Source: Geobacillus vulcani PSS1
GTDB lineage: Bacteria > Bacillota > Bacilli > Bacillales > Anoxybacillaceae
Length of the DNA: 64,000 nt
NCBI RefSeq assembly: GCF_000733845.1
Contig: NZ_JPOI01000001.1
Location: forward strand, 2,791,001 to 2,855,000
Reading direction: 5' to 3'
Each line of letters begins with the position of its first letter. Position 1 is the first letter of the stretch. Below the pieces are notes generated by a model that saw nothing but the letters and a program-made list of their open reading frames with translations, did not search any database and was not told the DNA's origin. A program made the position numbers and the translations under genes. Positions 36,600 through 45,546 of the stretch are shown here, piece after piece.

Positions 36600-37952
36600 T
36601 CATTTTGTTTTCGTTGGCTGCCAATAATTGGCGAGAAAATCGGTCGTCGTATCCCCGGCACGGAACGCCGGATGGGACAATACGGCTTCCAGCAGCGGAA
36701 TGTTCGTTTTAATCCCTTCCACCCGATAGTCGCGAAGCGCGCCGAGCAAGCGTTCAATCGCCGTTTGTCGATCCGGGCCTTTCGCAATCAACTTCGCGAT
36801 CATCGGGTCGTAAAACGGCGTGACCGTGATGCCGCTTTGAACCGCTGTTTCATGACGAATCCATTCGCCCTGCGGAGCCGAAAACGCCGTAATGCGGCCG
36901 GGCGACGGGTAAAACGTGTTCGGGTCTTCGGCATAAATGCGCACTTCAATGGCGTGCCCATCGCGGCGAATGTCTTCCTGCTGATAGCGGAGCGGTTCGC
37001 CAGCGGCGATGCGCAGCTGCTCTTCGACGATGTCGATGCCGGTGATTTCTTCCGTCACCGGGTGCTCGACTTGCAGCCGGGTGTTCATTTCAAGAAAATA
37101 AAAGTTTTTTTGTTCGTCGACCAAAAATTCCATCGTGCCGGCGTTCGCATAGCCGATGTAACGGGCGGCGCGCACGGCGGCTTCCCCCATCTTCCGCCGC
37201 GTTTCTTCATCCAAAAACGGCGACGGTGCCTCTTCGACCACTTTTTGGTGGCGGCGCTGGATTGAGCATTCGCGCTCCCATAAGTAGATGCAGTTCCCGT
37301 CGGAATCGGCGAGCAGCTGAATTTCAATATGGCGCGGGCGTTCAATATATTTTTCAATGTACATCGTCCCGTCGCCGAAAAACGAAGCGGCCCGCTTTTG
37401 GCTCCCTTCAAACGCTTGGCGCAGCTCCGCTTCGTCGCGAGCGATGTGCATGCCGATGCCGCCGCCCCCGGCTGATGCCTTCAGCATGACCGGATACCCA
37501 ATCGAAGCCGCCGCCTCCGCCGCCGCATCGGGGCTGTCCAACGCAAACGTGACGCCTGGAACGATCGGGACGCCGGCTTTTTCCATCGTCCGCCGCGCTT
37601 CGATTTTGCTGCCCATCGCCGCAATGACGTCCGCCTTCGGACCGATGAAGACAATTCCTTCTTCCTCGCAACGGCGGGCGAACGCCGGGTTTTCCGAGAG
37701 CAGCCCGTAGCCGGGATGAATGGCCTCCGCTTTCGCCGCTTTGGCAACCTCAATGATTTTTTCGATATTTAAATAGCTTTCCGCCACGCGCGGCTTGCCG
37801 ATCAAATACGCCTCATCCGCCAGCTTGACATGGAGCGAATCGGCGTCCGCTTCCGAGTAGACGGCAACCGTTCGGATGCCGAGCTTTTGGCACGTGCGGA
37901 TGACGCGGACGGCGATTTCGCCGCGGTTGGCAATCAACACTTTCGAAAACAT
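36600..37952 (-). CDS. yngH: Biotin carboxylase subunit of acyl-CoA carboxylase (YngH)
   Basis: The protein of 450 residues is an AccC-type ATP-grasp enzyme that carboxylates the biotin carrier. Marks include FSKVLIANRGEIAVRVIRTC, the glycine-rich loop ASAGGGGIGMH, EMNTRLQVEHPVTEEITGID and HAIEVRIYAEDP. AAAGGGTGAG precedes ATG 37952. It ends 22 bp before the biotin carrier gene. Together with the carrier and the YngE subunit it makes a complete three-part carboxylase separate from acetyl-CoA carboxylase. Confidence 0.9.
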   Translation of the reverse strand: MFSKVLIANRGEIAVRVIRTCQKLGIRTVAVYSEADADSLHVKLADEAYLIGKPRVAESYLNIEKIIEVAKAAKAEAIHPGYGLLSENPAFARRCEEEGIVFIGPKADVIAAMGSKIEARRTMEKAGVPIVPGVTFALDSPDAAAEAAASIGYPVMLKASAGGGGIGMHIARDEAELRQAFEGSQKRAASFFGDGTMYIEKYIERPRHIEIQLLADSDGNCIYLWERECSIQRRHQKVVEEAPSPFLDEETRRKMGEAAVRAARYIGYANAGTMEFLVDEQKNFYFLEMNTRLQVEHPVTEEITGIDIVEEQLRIAAGEPLRYQQEDIRRDGHAIEVRIYAEDPNTFYPSPGRITAFSAPQGEWIRHETAVQSGITVTPFYDPMIAKLIAKGPDRQTAIERLLGALRDYRVEGIKTNIPLLEAVLSHPAFRAGDTTTDFLANYWQPTKTK

Positions 37953-38016
37953 GGTCTCACCCTTTCACGAAAACTGAGAATGCCGCCGGGCGGTTTCGTC
38001 CGCCCGGCGCGGCGGT

Positions 38017-39651
38017 TTACGTCGTCAACCCGAGGCGTTGTTTCGCCATTTCCCGTAATTTGAATTTCTGAATTTTCCCGGACGCTGTCATCGGGTATGA
38101 GTCGGTAAATTCGATGTAGCGCGGGATTTTATGGCGGGAGATGTTGCCGCGGCAAAACTCGCGAATTTCCTCGGCTGTCGCTGTTTCACCGTCCTTTAAG
38201 ATGATCCACGCCATCACTTCTTCGCCGTACACTTCATCGGGCACGCCGACGACTTGAACGTCCAAAATTTTCGGGTGTTTGTACAAAAACTCCTCGATTT
38301 CGCGCGGATAAATGTTCTCCCCGCCGCGGATGATCATATCTTTCAGCCGGCCGGTGATGCGGCAGTAACCGTTTTCATCCATCGTCGCCAAATCGCCGGT
38401 ATGCAGCCAGCCGTCTTGGTCGATCGCTTCGTTGGTCGCTTCCGGGTTGTTGTAATATCCTTTCATGACATGATAGCCGCGCGTGCACAGCTCCCCTTGC
38501 ACCCCCCGCGGCACTTCCTTGTTCGTGCCCGGCTCGACGATTTTCACTTCCACGCCCGGCAAGGCACGGCCGACCGTTTCGACGCGCAGCTCAAGCGGAT
38601 CGTCGGTGCGCGTTTGCGTGATGACCGGCGACGCTTCCGTCTGTCCGTAGGCGATCGTAATGTCTTTCATCCCCATTTTTTCGATGACCGCCTTCATCAC
38701 TTCGACCGGGCAAGGAGAACCAGCCATAATGCCGGTGCGCAGCGATGACAAATCGTATTTGTCGAAATCCGGGTCGTTCAGTTCGGCGATAAACATTGTC
38801 GGCACGCCATGGAGCGCCGTGCACCGTTCCGCCGCCACCGTCTCGAGCACCCGCTTCGGATGAAACTCGACAACCGGCACCATCGTCGCCCCGACCGTCA
38901 CGCAAGCCAACGTGCTCATCACGCAGCCGAAGCAGTGGAAAAACGGCACGGGGATGCAAAGGCGGTCGCCTTCGCCAAGTCCCATGCATTGCGCGACTTG
39001 GTGAGCGTTGTTGACGATGTTGTAATGCGTCAACATGACCCCTTTTGGGAATCCCGTCGTCCCGGACGTGTATTGCATGTTGATCACATCGTGCGGGTCG
39101 AGGCTCGCCATCCGTTCATCGAGCTCTTCTTCTGACACGTCGTGCGCCATCGCCAAGATGTCGTTCCATGTAAACATGCCCGGGTACCGTTTGTCGCCAA
39201 GAAAAACCACGTTTTTCAGCTTCGGCAGCCGTTTCGATTGCAGCTGTCCGGGCGCCGACGTGCGCAACTCGGGAACGATTTCATATAAAATATCGATATA
39301 CGACGAGTCGCGATATTGCTCAATCAAAAAGAGCGTCGTCGAATCGGACTGGCGAAGCAAATACTCAAGCTCCGCCGCGCGGTAGTTCGTATTGACCGTC
39401 ACCAACACAGCCCCCATTTTCCCGGTCGCAAACTGACAGGCGATCCATTCCGGAACGTTCGTCGCCCAAATGGCGACATGCTCCCCTTTTTCAATGCCAA
39501 GCCGCATCAAGCCGCGCGCGACGAGGCGGCAATAGTCGTTCAACTGTTGATACGTCAGACGCAAACCGCGGTCGGCGTACACGACCGCCTCGCGATCCGC
39601 ATATTGCCTGGCCCTCTCTTCCAACAATTTCCCCACCGTCACCGTCAACAT
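38017..39651 (-). CDS. yngI: Acyl-CoA synthetase (AMP-forming, YngI type)
   Basis: The protein of 544 residues is an adenylate-forming enzyme with the P-loop-like [27 protein letters not shown], the [12 protein letters not shown] hinge region and the C-terminal catalytic Lys in [12 protein letters not shown]. It would activate a short or branched free acid, such as isovalerate, to its CoA ester for entry into the pathway; the exact substrate is inferred from the operon. The gene lies between the acyl-CoA dehydrogenase and the carboxylase genes as in B. subtilis. Confidence 0.87.
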   Translation of the reverse strand: MLTVTVGKLLEERARQYADREAVVYADRGLRLTYQQLNDYCRLVARGLMRLGIEKGEHVAIWATNVPEWIACQFATGKMGAVLVTVNTNYRAAELEYLLRQSDSTTLFLIEQYRDSSYIDILYEIVPELRTSAPGQLQSKRLPKLKNVVFLGDKRYPGMFTWNDILAMAHDVSEEELDERMASLDPHDVINMQYTSGTTGFPKGVMLTHYNIVNNAHQVAQCMGLGEGDRLCIPVPFFHCFGCVMSTLACVTVGATMVPVVEFHPKRVLETVAAERCTALHGVPTMFIAELNDPDFDKYDLSSLRTGIMAGSPCPVEVMKAVIEKMGMKDITIAYGQTEASPVITQTRTDDPLELRVETVGRALPGVEVKIVEPGTNKEVPRGVQGELCTRGYHVMKGYYNNPEATNEAIDQDGWLHTGDLATMDENGYCRITGRLKDMIIRGGENIYPREIEEFLYKHPKILDVQVVGVPDEVYGEEVMAWIILKDGETATAEEIREFCRGNISRHKIPRYIEFTDSYPMTASGKIQKFKLREMAKQRLGLTT

Positions 39652-39710
39652 CGGCCTTCTCCTCCCCTTTGTCCGAATTCACTGTTATGGATATGCGCAT
39701 CGTTCCGCTT

Positions 39711-40853
39711 TTAGCATCCGAGCTGGCGAGCGATGACGAGCCGTTGAATTTCCGATGTGCCTTCGCCGATTTCCATGAGCTTGATATCCCGCAAATGGCG
39801 TTCAACGCCGTACTCTTTCATGTAACCATAGCCGCCGTGAATTTGGATCGCCTGATTGCAGACGCGAAACCCCATTTCCGACGCGAACAGCTTAGCGAAC
39901 GACGCTTCTTTTGTAAACGGTTTCCCTTGATCTTTCAACCAAGCCGCCTTGTACACCATATTGCGGGCAAGCTCAATTTCCATCGCCATGTCAGCGAGCT
40001 TAAACTGAATCGCTTGAAACTTGGAAATCGGCTGGCCAAACTGAATGCGTTCTTTCGCATATTGAAGCGCTTTCTCAAACGCCGCTTGCGCGATGCCGAC
40101 GGCTAAAGCGGCGATCGAAATGCGGCCGCCATCAAGCGTGTACAAAAACTGGTTAAACCCTTTTTGCGGGTCGCCTAAGACGTTTTCTTTCGGCACGCGG
40201 ACGTTCTCGAAAACAAGCTCGCACGTATTGGACGCGCGCACGCCCATCTTGTCGTAATTCGAACGGATTGTAAATCCTGGGGAGTCAGTTGGCACGATGA
40301 GAGCAGTGATGATGTTTTTGCCGCGCGCATCTTTGCCTGTAACAGCGGTGACAATGACTTGCCGCGCGTATTGGGCGTTCGTGATCCAGCATTTTTCGCC
40401 GTTGATGACATATTCATCGCCGTCGAGCACCGCCGTTGTGCGCGTGCCGCCAGCGTCGGACCCGGCGTTTGGCTCCGTGAGCCCAAAAGCGCCAAGCGTC
40501 TCTCCTTTGGCCATCGGCACGAGCCACTTTTGTTTCTGCTCCTCTGTTCCAAAGTAATAAATCGGACTCGCCCCAAGTGACACAGCGGCCGCATAGCTTA
40601 GCCCGGTGCCGCCGCAGGCGCGGCCGATTTCCTCAACGGCGATGGCATACGAAATCGTATCGCCCCCAGCGCCGCCGTATTCTTCCGGAAACGGCAGGCC
40701 CAACAGCCCCAGCTCGCCCATCTTGCGGAACACATGCAGCGGAAAATGCGCCTCTTCATCCCATTTCGCCGCGTATGGGGCAATTTCCTTCTCGGCAAAG
40801 TCGCGAACCATTTCTTTAATCATTTGTTGCTCTTTGGTTAATGAAAAATCCAT
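39711..40853 (-). CDS. yngJ: Acyl-CoA dehydrogenase (isovaleryl-CoA type, YngJ)
   Basis: The protein of 380 residues is an FAD acyl-CoA dehydrogenase. Marks are FGLTEPNAGSDAGGTRTTA, WITNAQYARQVIV, the signature QFGQPISKFQAIQFKLADM, and IQIHGGYGYMKEYGVERHLRD with the GEGTSEIQRLVIARQL end. In this operon it should oxidise isovaleryl-CoA to 3-methylcrotonyl-CoA. GGGGGAGAGG precedes ATG 40853. It is the first structural gene and has two TetR-type palindromes in its promoter region. Confidence 0.9.
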   Translation of the reverse strand: MDFSLTKEQQMIKEMVRDFAEKEIAPYAAKWDEEAHFPLHVFRKMGELGLLGLPFPEEYGGAGGDTISYAIAVEEIGRACGGTGLSYAAAVSLGASPIYYFGTEEQKQKWLVPMAKGETLGAFGLTEPNAGSDAGGTRTTAVLDGDEYVINGEKCWITNAQYARQVIVTAVTGKDARGKNIITALIVPTDSPGFTIRSNYDKMGVRASNTCELVFENVRVPKENVLGDPQKGFNQFLYTLDGGRISIAALAVGIAQAAFEKALQYAKERIQFGQPISKFQAIQFKLADMAMEIELARNMVYKAAWLKDQGKPFTKEASFAKLFASEMGFRVCNQAIQIHGGYGYMKEYGVERHLRDIKLMEIGEGTSEIQRLVIARQLGC

Positions 40854-40877
40854 CCTGTCCCTCTCCCCCATAAACGT

Positions 40878-40908
40878 ATTGTATTGGTTTAAACCGACTA
40901 GTCGGTTT
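40878..40908 (-). promoter_or_regulatory. Operator 1 and -10 element of the leucine-degradation operon
   Basis: AAACCGACTAGTCGGTTT (40891-40908) is a perfect 18 bp palindrome. On the minus strand a -10-like TACAAT (40878-40883) lies 7 bp downstream, so a bound dimer would cover the core promoter. The sequence type suits TetR-family acyl-CoA sensors. Binding by the adjacent TetR protein is inferred. Confidence 0.7.
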
Positions 40909-40956
40909 TATCCAAAGAAAACAGCCATAAGCAACACAGTAGGAAAAGTGCTTTTA

Positions 40957-40974
40957 AAACCGACTAGTTGGTCT
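40957..40974 (-). promoter_or_regulatory. Operator 2 upstream of the leucine-degradation operon
   Basis: AAACCGACTAGTTGGTCT matches operator 1 at 16 of 18 positions and is an imperfect palindrome. Its centre is 66 bp from that of operator 1, and it lies 16 bp after the TetR gene. Two sites suggest cooperative or graded repression. Confidence 0.65.
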
Positions 40975-40990
40975 GTAAGCGGTGTGCGGA

Positions 40991-41617
40991 TTATTCCGCG
41001 GCCGGCCGCAACAAAAACTGCGCCGCTGTTGGGTTTTCCGGTGTGCGGAGCACCGCATGCAAAATGAAATCGGCAAAATACGCCGCGATCTCCTCAATCG
41101 ACAGCGGACCGTCCGGATTGTACCATTTGTACGTCCAGTTGACCATGCCGATGATCGACATGCCGGTAATCTCCACCGACAGCTCCGGACGAAACTCGCC
41201 GGCTTCAATCCCCTCGCGGATGACGCGAAAAATAATTTGTTTAAATTCTTCGCGCTTTTCATTGATCGGTTCGGCGTACTCCGGTTTTAAGTACGTGCTT
41301 TCCTGGTAAAACACGGTGATGTGTGGTTTATACAAATGAAACACTTTGACAAACGACTGAACGATGGCGTACAAGCGCTCGGTCGGCGTAGGGAAGCCCT
41401 CATACGCCTCCTGCGCTTTTGTCAGCGCATACGTGATAAAGACATCATGGATATGGTACAAGAGCTCGTCTTTTGATTTAAAATTATGGTAAAAACCGCC
41501 TTTGGATGTGTTGCTTTCGGCAACGATGCGGTCGACCGTCACGCCATGGTAGCCATATTTCTCAAATAAATGAAGCGCCGTATCGATAATGCGGTCTCTG
41601 AGCGGTTTGTCAGCCAT
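40991..41617 (-). CDS. TetR family regulator of the leucine-degradation operon
   Basis: The protein of 208 residues has an N-terminal TetR DNA-binding domain (RDRIIDTALHLFEKYGYHGVT, ESNTSKGGFYHNFKSKDELL) and a ligand-binding C-terminal domain. It lies directly upstream of and on the same strand as the acyl-CoA dehydrogenase, with the two palindromes in between, so it probably senses an acyl-CoA and represses the operon. AAAGGAG precedes ATG 41617. The specific ligand is unknown. Confidence 0.85.
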   Translation of the reverse strand: MADKPLRDRIIDTALHLFEKYGYHGVTVDRIVAESNTSKGGFYHNFKSKDELLYHIHDVFITYALTKAQEAYEGFPTPTERLYAIVQSFVKVFHLYKPHITVFYQESTYLKPEYAEPINEKREEFKQIIFRVIREGIEAGEFRPELSVEITGMSIIGMVNWTYKWYNPDGPLSIEEIAAYFADFILHAVLRTPENPTAAQFLLRPAAE

Positions 41618-41680
41618 AGAAAATCTCCTTTGCCATTTATATTACACTATTTTCTGAAAAAGTGAAATATTTTTTTTGTT

Positions 41681-41709
41681 TTGCCTTTACCATACCTGAA
41701 CTGTACTAT
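41681..41709 (+). promoter_or_regulatory. Sigma-A promoter of the zinc-ribbon protein operon
   Basis: TTGCCT (41681-41686) and TACTAT (41704-41709) are 17 bp apart, about 100 bp upstream of the next start codon. Confidence 0.5.
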
Positions 41710-41811
41710 GATTGTCAACCATTGCTTTCCATGCCGAACACGATCGTACAGGGCCTGCCGATACATAATGGCGGCCATGTTTTCAAATGATAAAGATGGA
41801 GGTGGCTTCGA

Positions 41812-42060
41812 TTGGAACCGATGCTATGCCCAAACTGCAAAACGAACCGGACGCGCTTTCACCTCATTGAGCAACACCCGCGGGCGGTCAAGCTCGACCC
41901 GCACACCGGCGACATTGAGCACGAATACACAAACGAAGCGCTCGAACCGTTCCATCTCCCATACCGCGGCCCGAGCTACCGCGTCCAATGCGGCGTCTGT
42001 GGGCTGATCGAAGATGCGGACATGTTCATTCAGCGCGCCAAATCGTCTCCATTGAGGTGA
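41812..42060 (+). CDS. Small zinc-ribbon protein, unknown function
   Basis: The 82-residue protein has CPNC near residue 6 and CGVC near residue 61, spaced as a zinc ribbon, with a histidine- and proline-rich middle (LDPHTGDIEHEY). The TTG at 41812 is favoured by GGAGG nine bases upstream; ATG 41821 is the alternative. Its end carries the ribosome binding site of the next small gene, so the two are coupled. I recognise no named family. Confidence 0.65.
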   Translation: MEPMLCPNCKTNRTRFHLIEQHPRAVKLDPHTGDIEHEYTNEALEPFHLPYRGPSYRVQCGVCGLIEDADMFIQRAKSSPLR

Positions 42061-42066
42061 TTCCAT

Positions 42067-42201
42067 ATGGCGAACAAAAAACAAACACCTTCTTCCATCG
42101 TTGACCAAAAACAGCTCGTCAACGACAAGGCGAAAGCGATGCGGGAGCACGGCGATCAGCACATTCGCCGCGTCACGCTGAACGGCGCAGACGGGCAATA
42201 A
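42067..42201 (+). CDS. Small basic protein, unknown function
   Basis: The 44-residue protein (MANKKQTPSSIVDQKQLVND..., HIRRVTLNGADGQ) is hydrophilic and basic. GAGGTGA at the end of the preceding gene serves as its ribosome site, and a strong terminator follows its stop. Co-transcription with the zinc-ribbon gene is clear; the function is unknown. Confidence 0.65.
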   Translation: MANKKQTPSSIVDQKQLVNDKAKAMREHGDQHIRRVTLNGADGQ

Positions 42202-42202
42202 A

Positions 42203-42236
42203 CGCCGGCTTGCTTCTGCACAGAAGCAAGCCGGCG
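42203..42236. terminator. Perfect 16 bp hairpin terminator
   Basis: CGCCGGCTTGCTTCTG (42203-42218) and its exact complement (42221-42236) form a long stem between the convergent small gene and the GNAT gene. T tracts are short, but the stem is very stable. Confidence 0.7.
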
Positions 42237-42255
42237 GAGCTTCCGCTTTTCGTTG

Positions 42256-43047
42256 CTAGCGGTACATCGCCCACAGCCCGATATCGCGAAAACCAAGGCG
42301 GTGGTAGATGCGGCCGGCGGCTGGATTGTCGTAAAACAGGCACGGCATCTTCCCTTCAGCAAGCAAATCGCAAACGAGCTTCGCCACGATGGCGCTCGCA
42401 TACCCTTTCCCGCGGTGCTCCTGATCCGTGCAGACGCCGACGATCATCGCCGACAATGAGTTTTCCGCTGATGTCGATGCCGCGGCCACCATTCGGCCGT
42501 CTTGTTCCATGTAGTACGTTCTCGCTGAATTGGTTTCCATCCCCTTCACCAGCATATCGCGGGATGACGGCCTCGTCTCAAATTCGGCAATGCGGCCCCG
42601 CAAGTCGAGAATCCGGTCGACATCGGCCAATCCGGCTTTCTTGACGGCGAACGCCCCCTTTTCTTGGCGGGCGTATTCATCCGTCCGGCACTCGCAAAAG
42701 TAAAGCGTTCGCTTCGTCCCAAGCGGCAGCCGCCCTTCGAACTGCCTGGCAACTTCCTCTTTGCCGGACAGCTGAATGGACAAGGACGGGCCGGCCGTCT
42801 CGCGGATGAGACGAGCAAAGCCATCGGCATCAAAATCGCCAGGCGCGTACGGAATGTAGGAATCGTAATAACGGAGCAGCACCGCCTTCAGCGAGCCGTT
42901 GCCGTCAAACTGCCCCCAGACGTCCTGGAAATCGGCGTCATAGCCGAATGACTCAATATCGCCGATAATAAACAAGTTGAACGACGGGTCTTGCTGTAAA
43001 AATAAAAACACTTGCTCATGGTCTTCCTTCGTTAACCGACGAATCAT
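42256..43047 (-). CDS. GNAT family N-acetyltransferase
   Basis: The protein of 263 residues has a divergent N-terminal half (about residues 1-125) and a C-terminal GNAT domain with the acetyl-CoA loop VCTDQEHRGKGYASAIVA and the NPAAGRIYHRLGF end. The acceptor substrate is unknown. CGGGGGAG precedes ATG 43047; the open frame to 43173 is unsupported. It is monocistronic. Confidence 0.82.
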   Translation of the reverse strand: MIRRLTKEDHEQVFLFLQQDPSFNLFIIGDIESFGYDADFQDVWGQFDGNGSLKAVLLRYYDSYIPYAPGDFDADGFARLIRETAGPSLSIQLSGKEEVARQFEGRLPLGTKRTLYFCECRTDEYARQEKGAFAVKKAGLADVDRILDLRGRIAEFETRPSSRDMLVKGMETNSARTYYMEQDGRMVAAASTSAENSLSAMIVGVCTDQEHRGKGYASAIVAKLVCDLLAEGKMPCLFYDNPAAGRIYHRLGFRDIGLWAMYR

Positions 43048-43193
43048 GGCGCTCCCCCGCTTTTCGAATGATATTTTTTCCATTATACTATAGCGTATAT
43101 CCGTTGCCAATGGCCAAAAACGCGGCCAGCTTCGGCCGACTGAGAAGAAAAGGAGGAAGAGTCCGCCCTCCACAAGCGGGGGCGGGCATGCGC

Positions 43194-43445
43194 ATGAAGT
43201 TGATCGACGATCTGTACGAATATTACAAAGACCGGCTGACCGGAGATGAAGAAGACGCCGAAGCGGTGGCGATGTCGATTTTAGATGAGCTTGACCGCCG
43301 CGATGTGCTCAAGCTGATTGATGAGATGACCGATGAAGAGTTGCTTGGGATGTTTGGCTTGTACGTATTCGAAAGCTTGAAAGCGAAAATGGCCCGCGAA
43401 GGCCTCGGCGCGACGCGGCCGCAAGATGTGCCGCGCGTGCATTGA
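43194..43445 (+). CDS. Small acidic protein (DUF6154-like)
   Basis: The 83-residue protein (MKLIDDLYEYYKDRLTGDEED..., LLGMFGLYVFESLKAKMA) is acidic and helical and resembles a small Bacillaceae family that I remember as DUF6154. GGGGGCGGG precedes ATG 43194 (ATG 43188 is also in frame). A terminator follows. The function is unknown. Confidence 0.7.
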   Translation: MKLIDDLYEYYKDRLTGDEEDAEAVAMSILDELDRRDVLKLIDEMTDEELLGMFGLYVFESLKAKMAREGLGATRPQDVPRVH

Positions 43446-43446
43446 A

Positions 43447-43499
43447 AAAGCGGCTGTCCCTCGGTACAGACGCCGCCATCTGACCGGGACAGCCGCTTT
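43447..43499 (+). terminator. Terminator after the small acidic protein gene
   Basis: AAAGCGGCTGTCCC (43447-43460) pairs with GGGACAGCCGCTTT (43486-43499) across a 25-base loop. Confidence 0.65.
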
Positions 43500-43588
43500 A
43501 GAGGAGATGCCTCAGCGCCTGCTCGGGACGGCTTCGGACAAAACCGCCCGTTCGAACAAACGGGACGCACGATCTTCGCGCGGCCGAT

Positions 43589-44800
43589 TCAACGGTACAA
43601 TTGCACATCATATCCTTCTTTCAACAACACTTGGTAAATTTGCTGAATATGGTCTTCGTTTTTCGTCTCGAGCGAAAAGTGAATTTCCGCCTGGCCCGGC
43701 AGCACTTTGGCGCCGATGCGCTGATGATGAATCGACATGACATTCGCCTCGAGCTCCGCAATGATGCGCAGCAGTTTGTTCAACTGGCCCGGCTTGTCGG
43801 AGATGACCGTTGTAAACGTAACGAATCGCCCGGCTTCGACAAGCCCCCGCTCAATGATGCGGGAGATGAGCGTCACATCGACGTTGCCGCCGCTTAGCAC
43901 AGCGGCGACTTTTTTGCCGCGAAACGGGAGCTTTTGATACAACAATGCCGCCAATGGACAAGCGGCCGCCCCTTCAATTAACAGCTTGTTCCGCTCGAGC
44001 ACATACAGCATCGTCCGTGAAATTTCCGCCTCTTCCACGCAAACGACACCATCGACGTATTGTTCAATATATTGGTACGTAATATTGCCCGGCTTTTTTA
44101 CGGCAATCCCATCGGCGATCGTATTCGACGCAGCAATGGAGACGGGCTGTTTATGGCGTATGGCCGCCGTCATGCCCGGGCAAGCCGATGACTCGACGCC
44201 GTACACTTCAACCGACGGCTTCAGCTGTTTTAACGTAAACGCCAGCCCCGCAAGCAGGCCACCGCCGCCGACTGGACAAAGAACGATATCGACGTCGGGC
44301 AACTGTTCGATCAGCTCCAAGCCGATCGTCCCTTGGCCGGCCATCACCGCCAAGTCGTCAAACGGGTGTACAAACGTCATTCCCCGCTCGCGCTGCAACT
44401 CTAACGCATATTCCAAAGACTCGTCAAACACATCGCCGTACAGCACGACTTCCGCCCCGTAGCTTTTCGTCGCTTCGATTTTGCTGAGCGGCGCCCCTTT
44501 GGGCATGACGATCGTGCACGGAATATGAAGCATACCGCTTGCGTAGGCCACCCCTTGGGCGTGGTTGCCGGCCGAGGCGGCGATGACGCCGCGCGCCCGC
44601 TCTTCTTCCGTGAGCGACATAATTTTATTGAATGAACCTCTTACTTTAAACGAACCCGTTTTTTGCAAGTTTTCGAGTTTCATATATACGTCGTTGCCGG
44701 ACAGCCGGCTGAACGTTTGCGAATGCTCAAGCGGCGTTTGATGGACGACGCCTTTCATTTTTTCCCGCGCTTGTTCAATGTCTGCTAATGTCAACATCAT
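43589..44800 (-). CDS. ilvA: Threonine deaminase (threonine ammonia-lyase)
   Basis: The protein of 403 residues converts threonine to 2-oxobutanoate with pyridoxal phosphate, the first step of isoleucine synthesis. The PLP lysine is in GSFKVRGSFNK, and glycine-rich phosphate loops include SAGNHAQGVAY and CPVGGGGLLAG. The C-terminal part (about residues 320-403) is a single ACT-like regulatory domain (FTTVISDKPGQLNKLLRII), which allows feedback control. AAAGGGTGG precedes ATG 44800/44797. It is monocistronic here, away from other ilv genes. Confidence 0.88.
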   Translation of the reverse strand: MMLTLADIEQAREKMKGVVHQTPLEHSQTFSRLSGNDVYMKLENLQKTGSFKVRGSFNKIMSLTEEERARGVIAASAGNHAQGVAYASGMLHIPCTIVMPKGAPLSKIEATKSYGAEVVLYGDVFDESLEYALELQRERGMTFVHPFDDLAVMAGQGTIGLELIEQLPDVDIVLCPVGGGGLLAGLAFTLKQLKPSVEVYGVESSACPGMTAAIRHKQPVSIAASNTIADGIAVKKPGNITYQYIEQYVDGVVCVEEAEISRTMLYVLERNKLLIEGAAACPLAALLYQKLPFRGKKVAAVLSGGNVDVTLISRIIERGLVEAGRFVTFTTVISDKPGQLNKLLRIIAELEANVMSIHHQRIGAKVLPGQAEIHFSLETKNEDHIQQIYQVLLKEGYDVQLYR

Positions 44801-44865
44801 CAAACCACCCTTTCTGACCGGCGATCGGTTCTTTTCGCTCCGTTTTATTATATACAAAACGTTTC

Positions 44866-45015
44866 ATGGCCGACAAATTGTCAGCAGCGGCGATGCCGAC
44901 TGTGATCGTGTATGCCGCTGGCATCACAGCGCCCAATGAACGTGGAAAGGCCATGGGTGCCATCGGCGCCGCGACAGGGCTCGGCTTTATTTTCTGTGAA
45001 AATGTGCCGCCTTGA
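44866..45015 (+). pseudogene. MFS transporter fragment
   Basis: A 49-codon frame encodes MPTVIVYAAGITAPNERGKA and GAIGAATGLGFIF, typical of the loop between transmembrane segments 4 and 6 of drug-efflux MFS proteins. No start signal and no further MFS sequence are found on either side, and the frame stops at 45013-45015. It is a remnant of a deleted gene. Confidence 0.65.
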
Positions 45016-45140
45016 TCCGTCATTTTCATGCAGAGTGGGGAGCAAGGCTTGCTCGTGAATGTTTTTTATCAATATTCGGTATTGAAAATGGCATAATCCG
45101 TCCTTGCATCTTTTCTTAGCCCGCTTTTGGGCTTGTCTTG

Positions 45141-45168
45141 TTGATTATTTAGCACATAGTTTTATAAT
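45141..45168 (+). promoter_or_regulatory. Promoter-like repeat, copy 1
   Basis: TTGATT (45141-45146) and TATAAT (45163-45168) are 16 bp apart, with the spacer ATTTAGCACATAGTTT. The same spacer core recurs in copy 2. Transcription would run towards the PAS kinase gene. Confidence 0.5.
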
Positions 45169-45329
45169 AGAAAATTATGCTGCTTGACGAATCGTCGCTG
45201 CGATCCATTGCGTTTTGTCAGCTGTGTGAACGTTGAGGGATTGATTTACAACGGATTCTTTTCCAGTTGAGAAGCTTTGGACAAGCGTTTTTTAGTGAAC
45301 TTCATCATGCGATGCAGAAACAATGTTAG

Positions 45330-45357
45330 TTGATGATTTAGCACATTGTTTTATTGA
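45330..45357 (+). promoter_or_regulatory. Promoter-like repeat, copy 2
   Basis: TTGATG (45330-45335), 16 bp, TATTGA (45352-45357), with the spacer ATTTAGCACATTGTTT differing from copy 1 at one position. AACAATGT just upstream and ACATTGTT inside form an inverted repeat. It could be a second promoter or a regulator site. Confidence 0.45.
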
Positions 45358-45546
45358 TTAGGCCATTCTTCTCCGTTTGATCCCGCTCCATCAGAACCTA
45401 ATACCGCCAACGAAACCTTCGCCAGTTTGACGAGAGAAAGCAACTGGGAAGATCGATGATAGGCAAATGCGAGTGAATTTGCTAATATGAAAGAAAGACG
45501 TTCGGAATACATCAAAACGCGATGTGTAGCTAAGGGGTTGGGAAAG

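Larger units (their letters stand above)
45016..45546. other. Long intergenic region with repeated promoter-like sequence
   Basis: About 530 bp without a gene. It holds a small hairpin AGCCC/GGGCT near 45119-45133, followed by two near-identical copies of a promoter-like segment (45141-45168 and 45330-45357). The rest shows no coding character on either strand. It probably is the leader of the PAS kinase gene plus debris of the deleted transporter. Confidence 0.5.
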
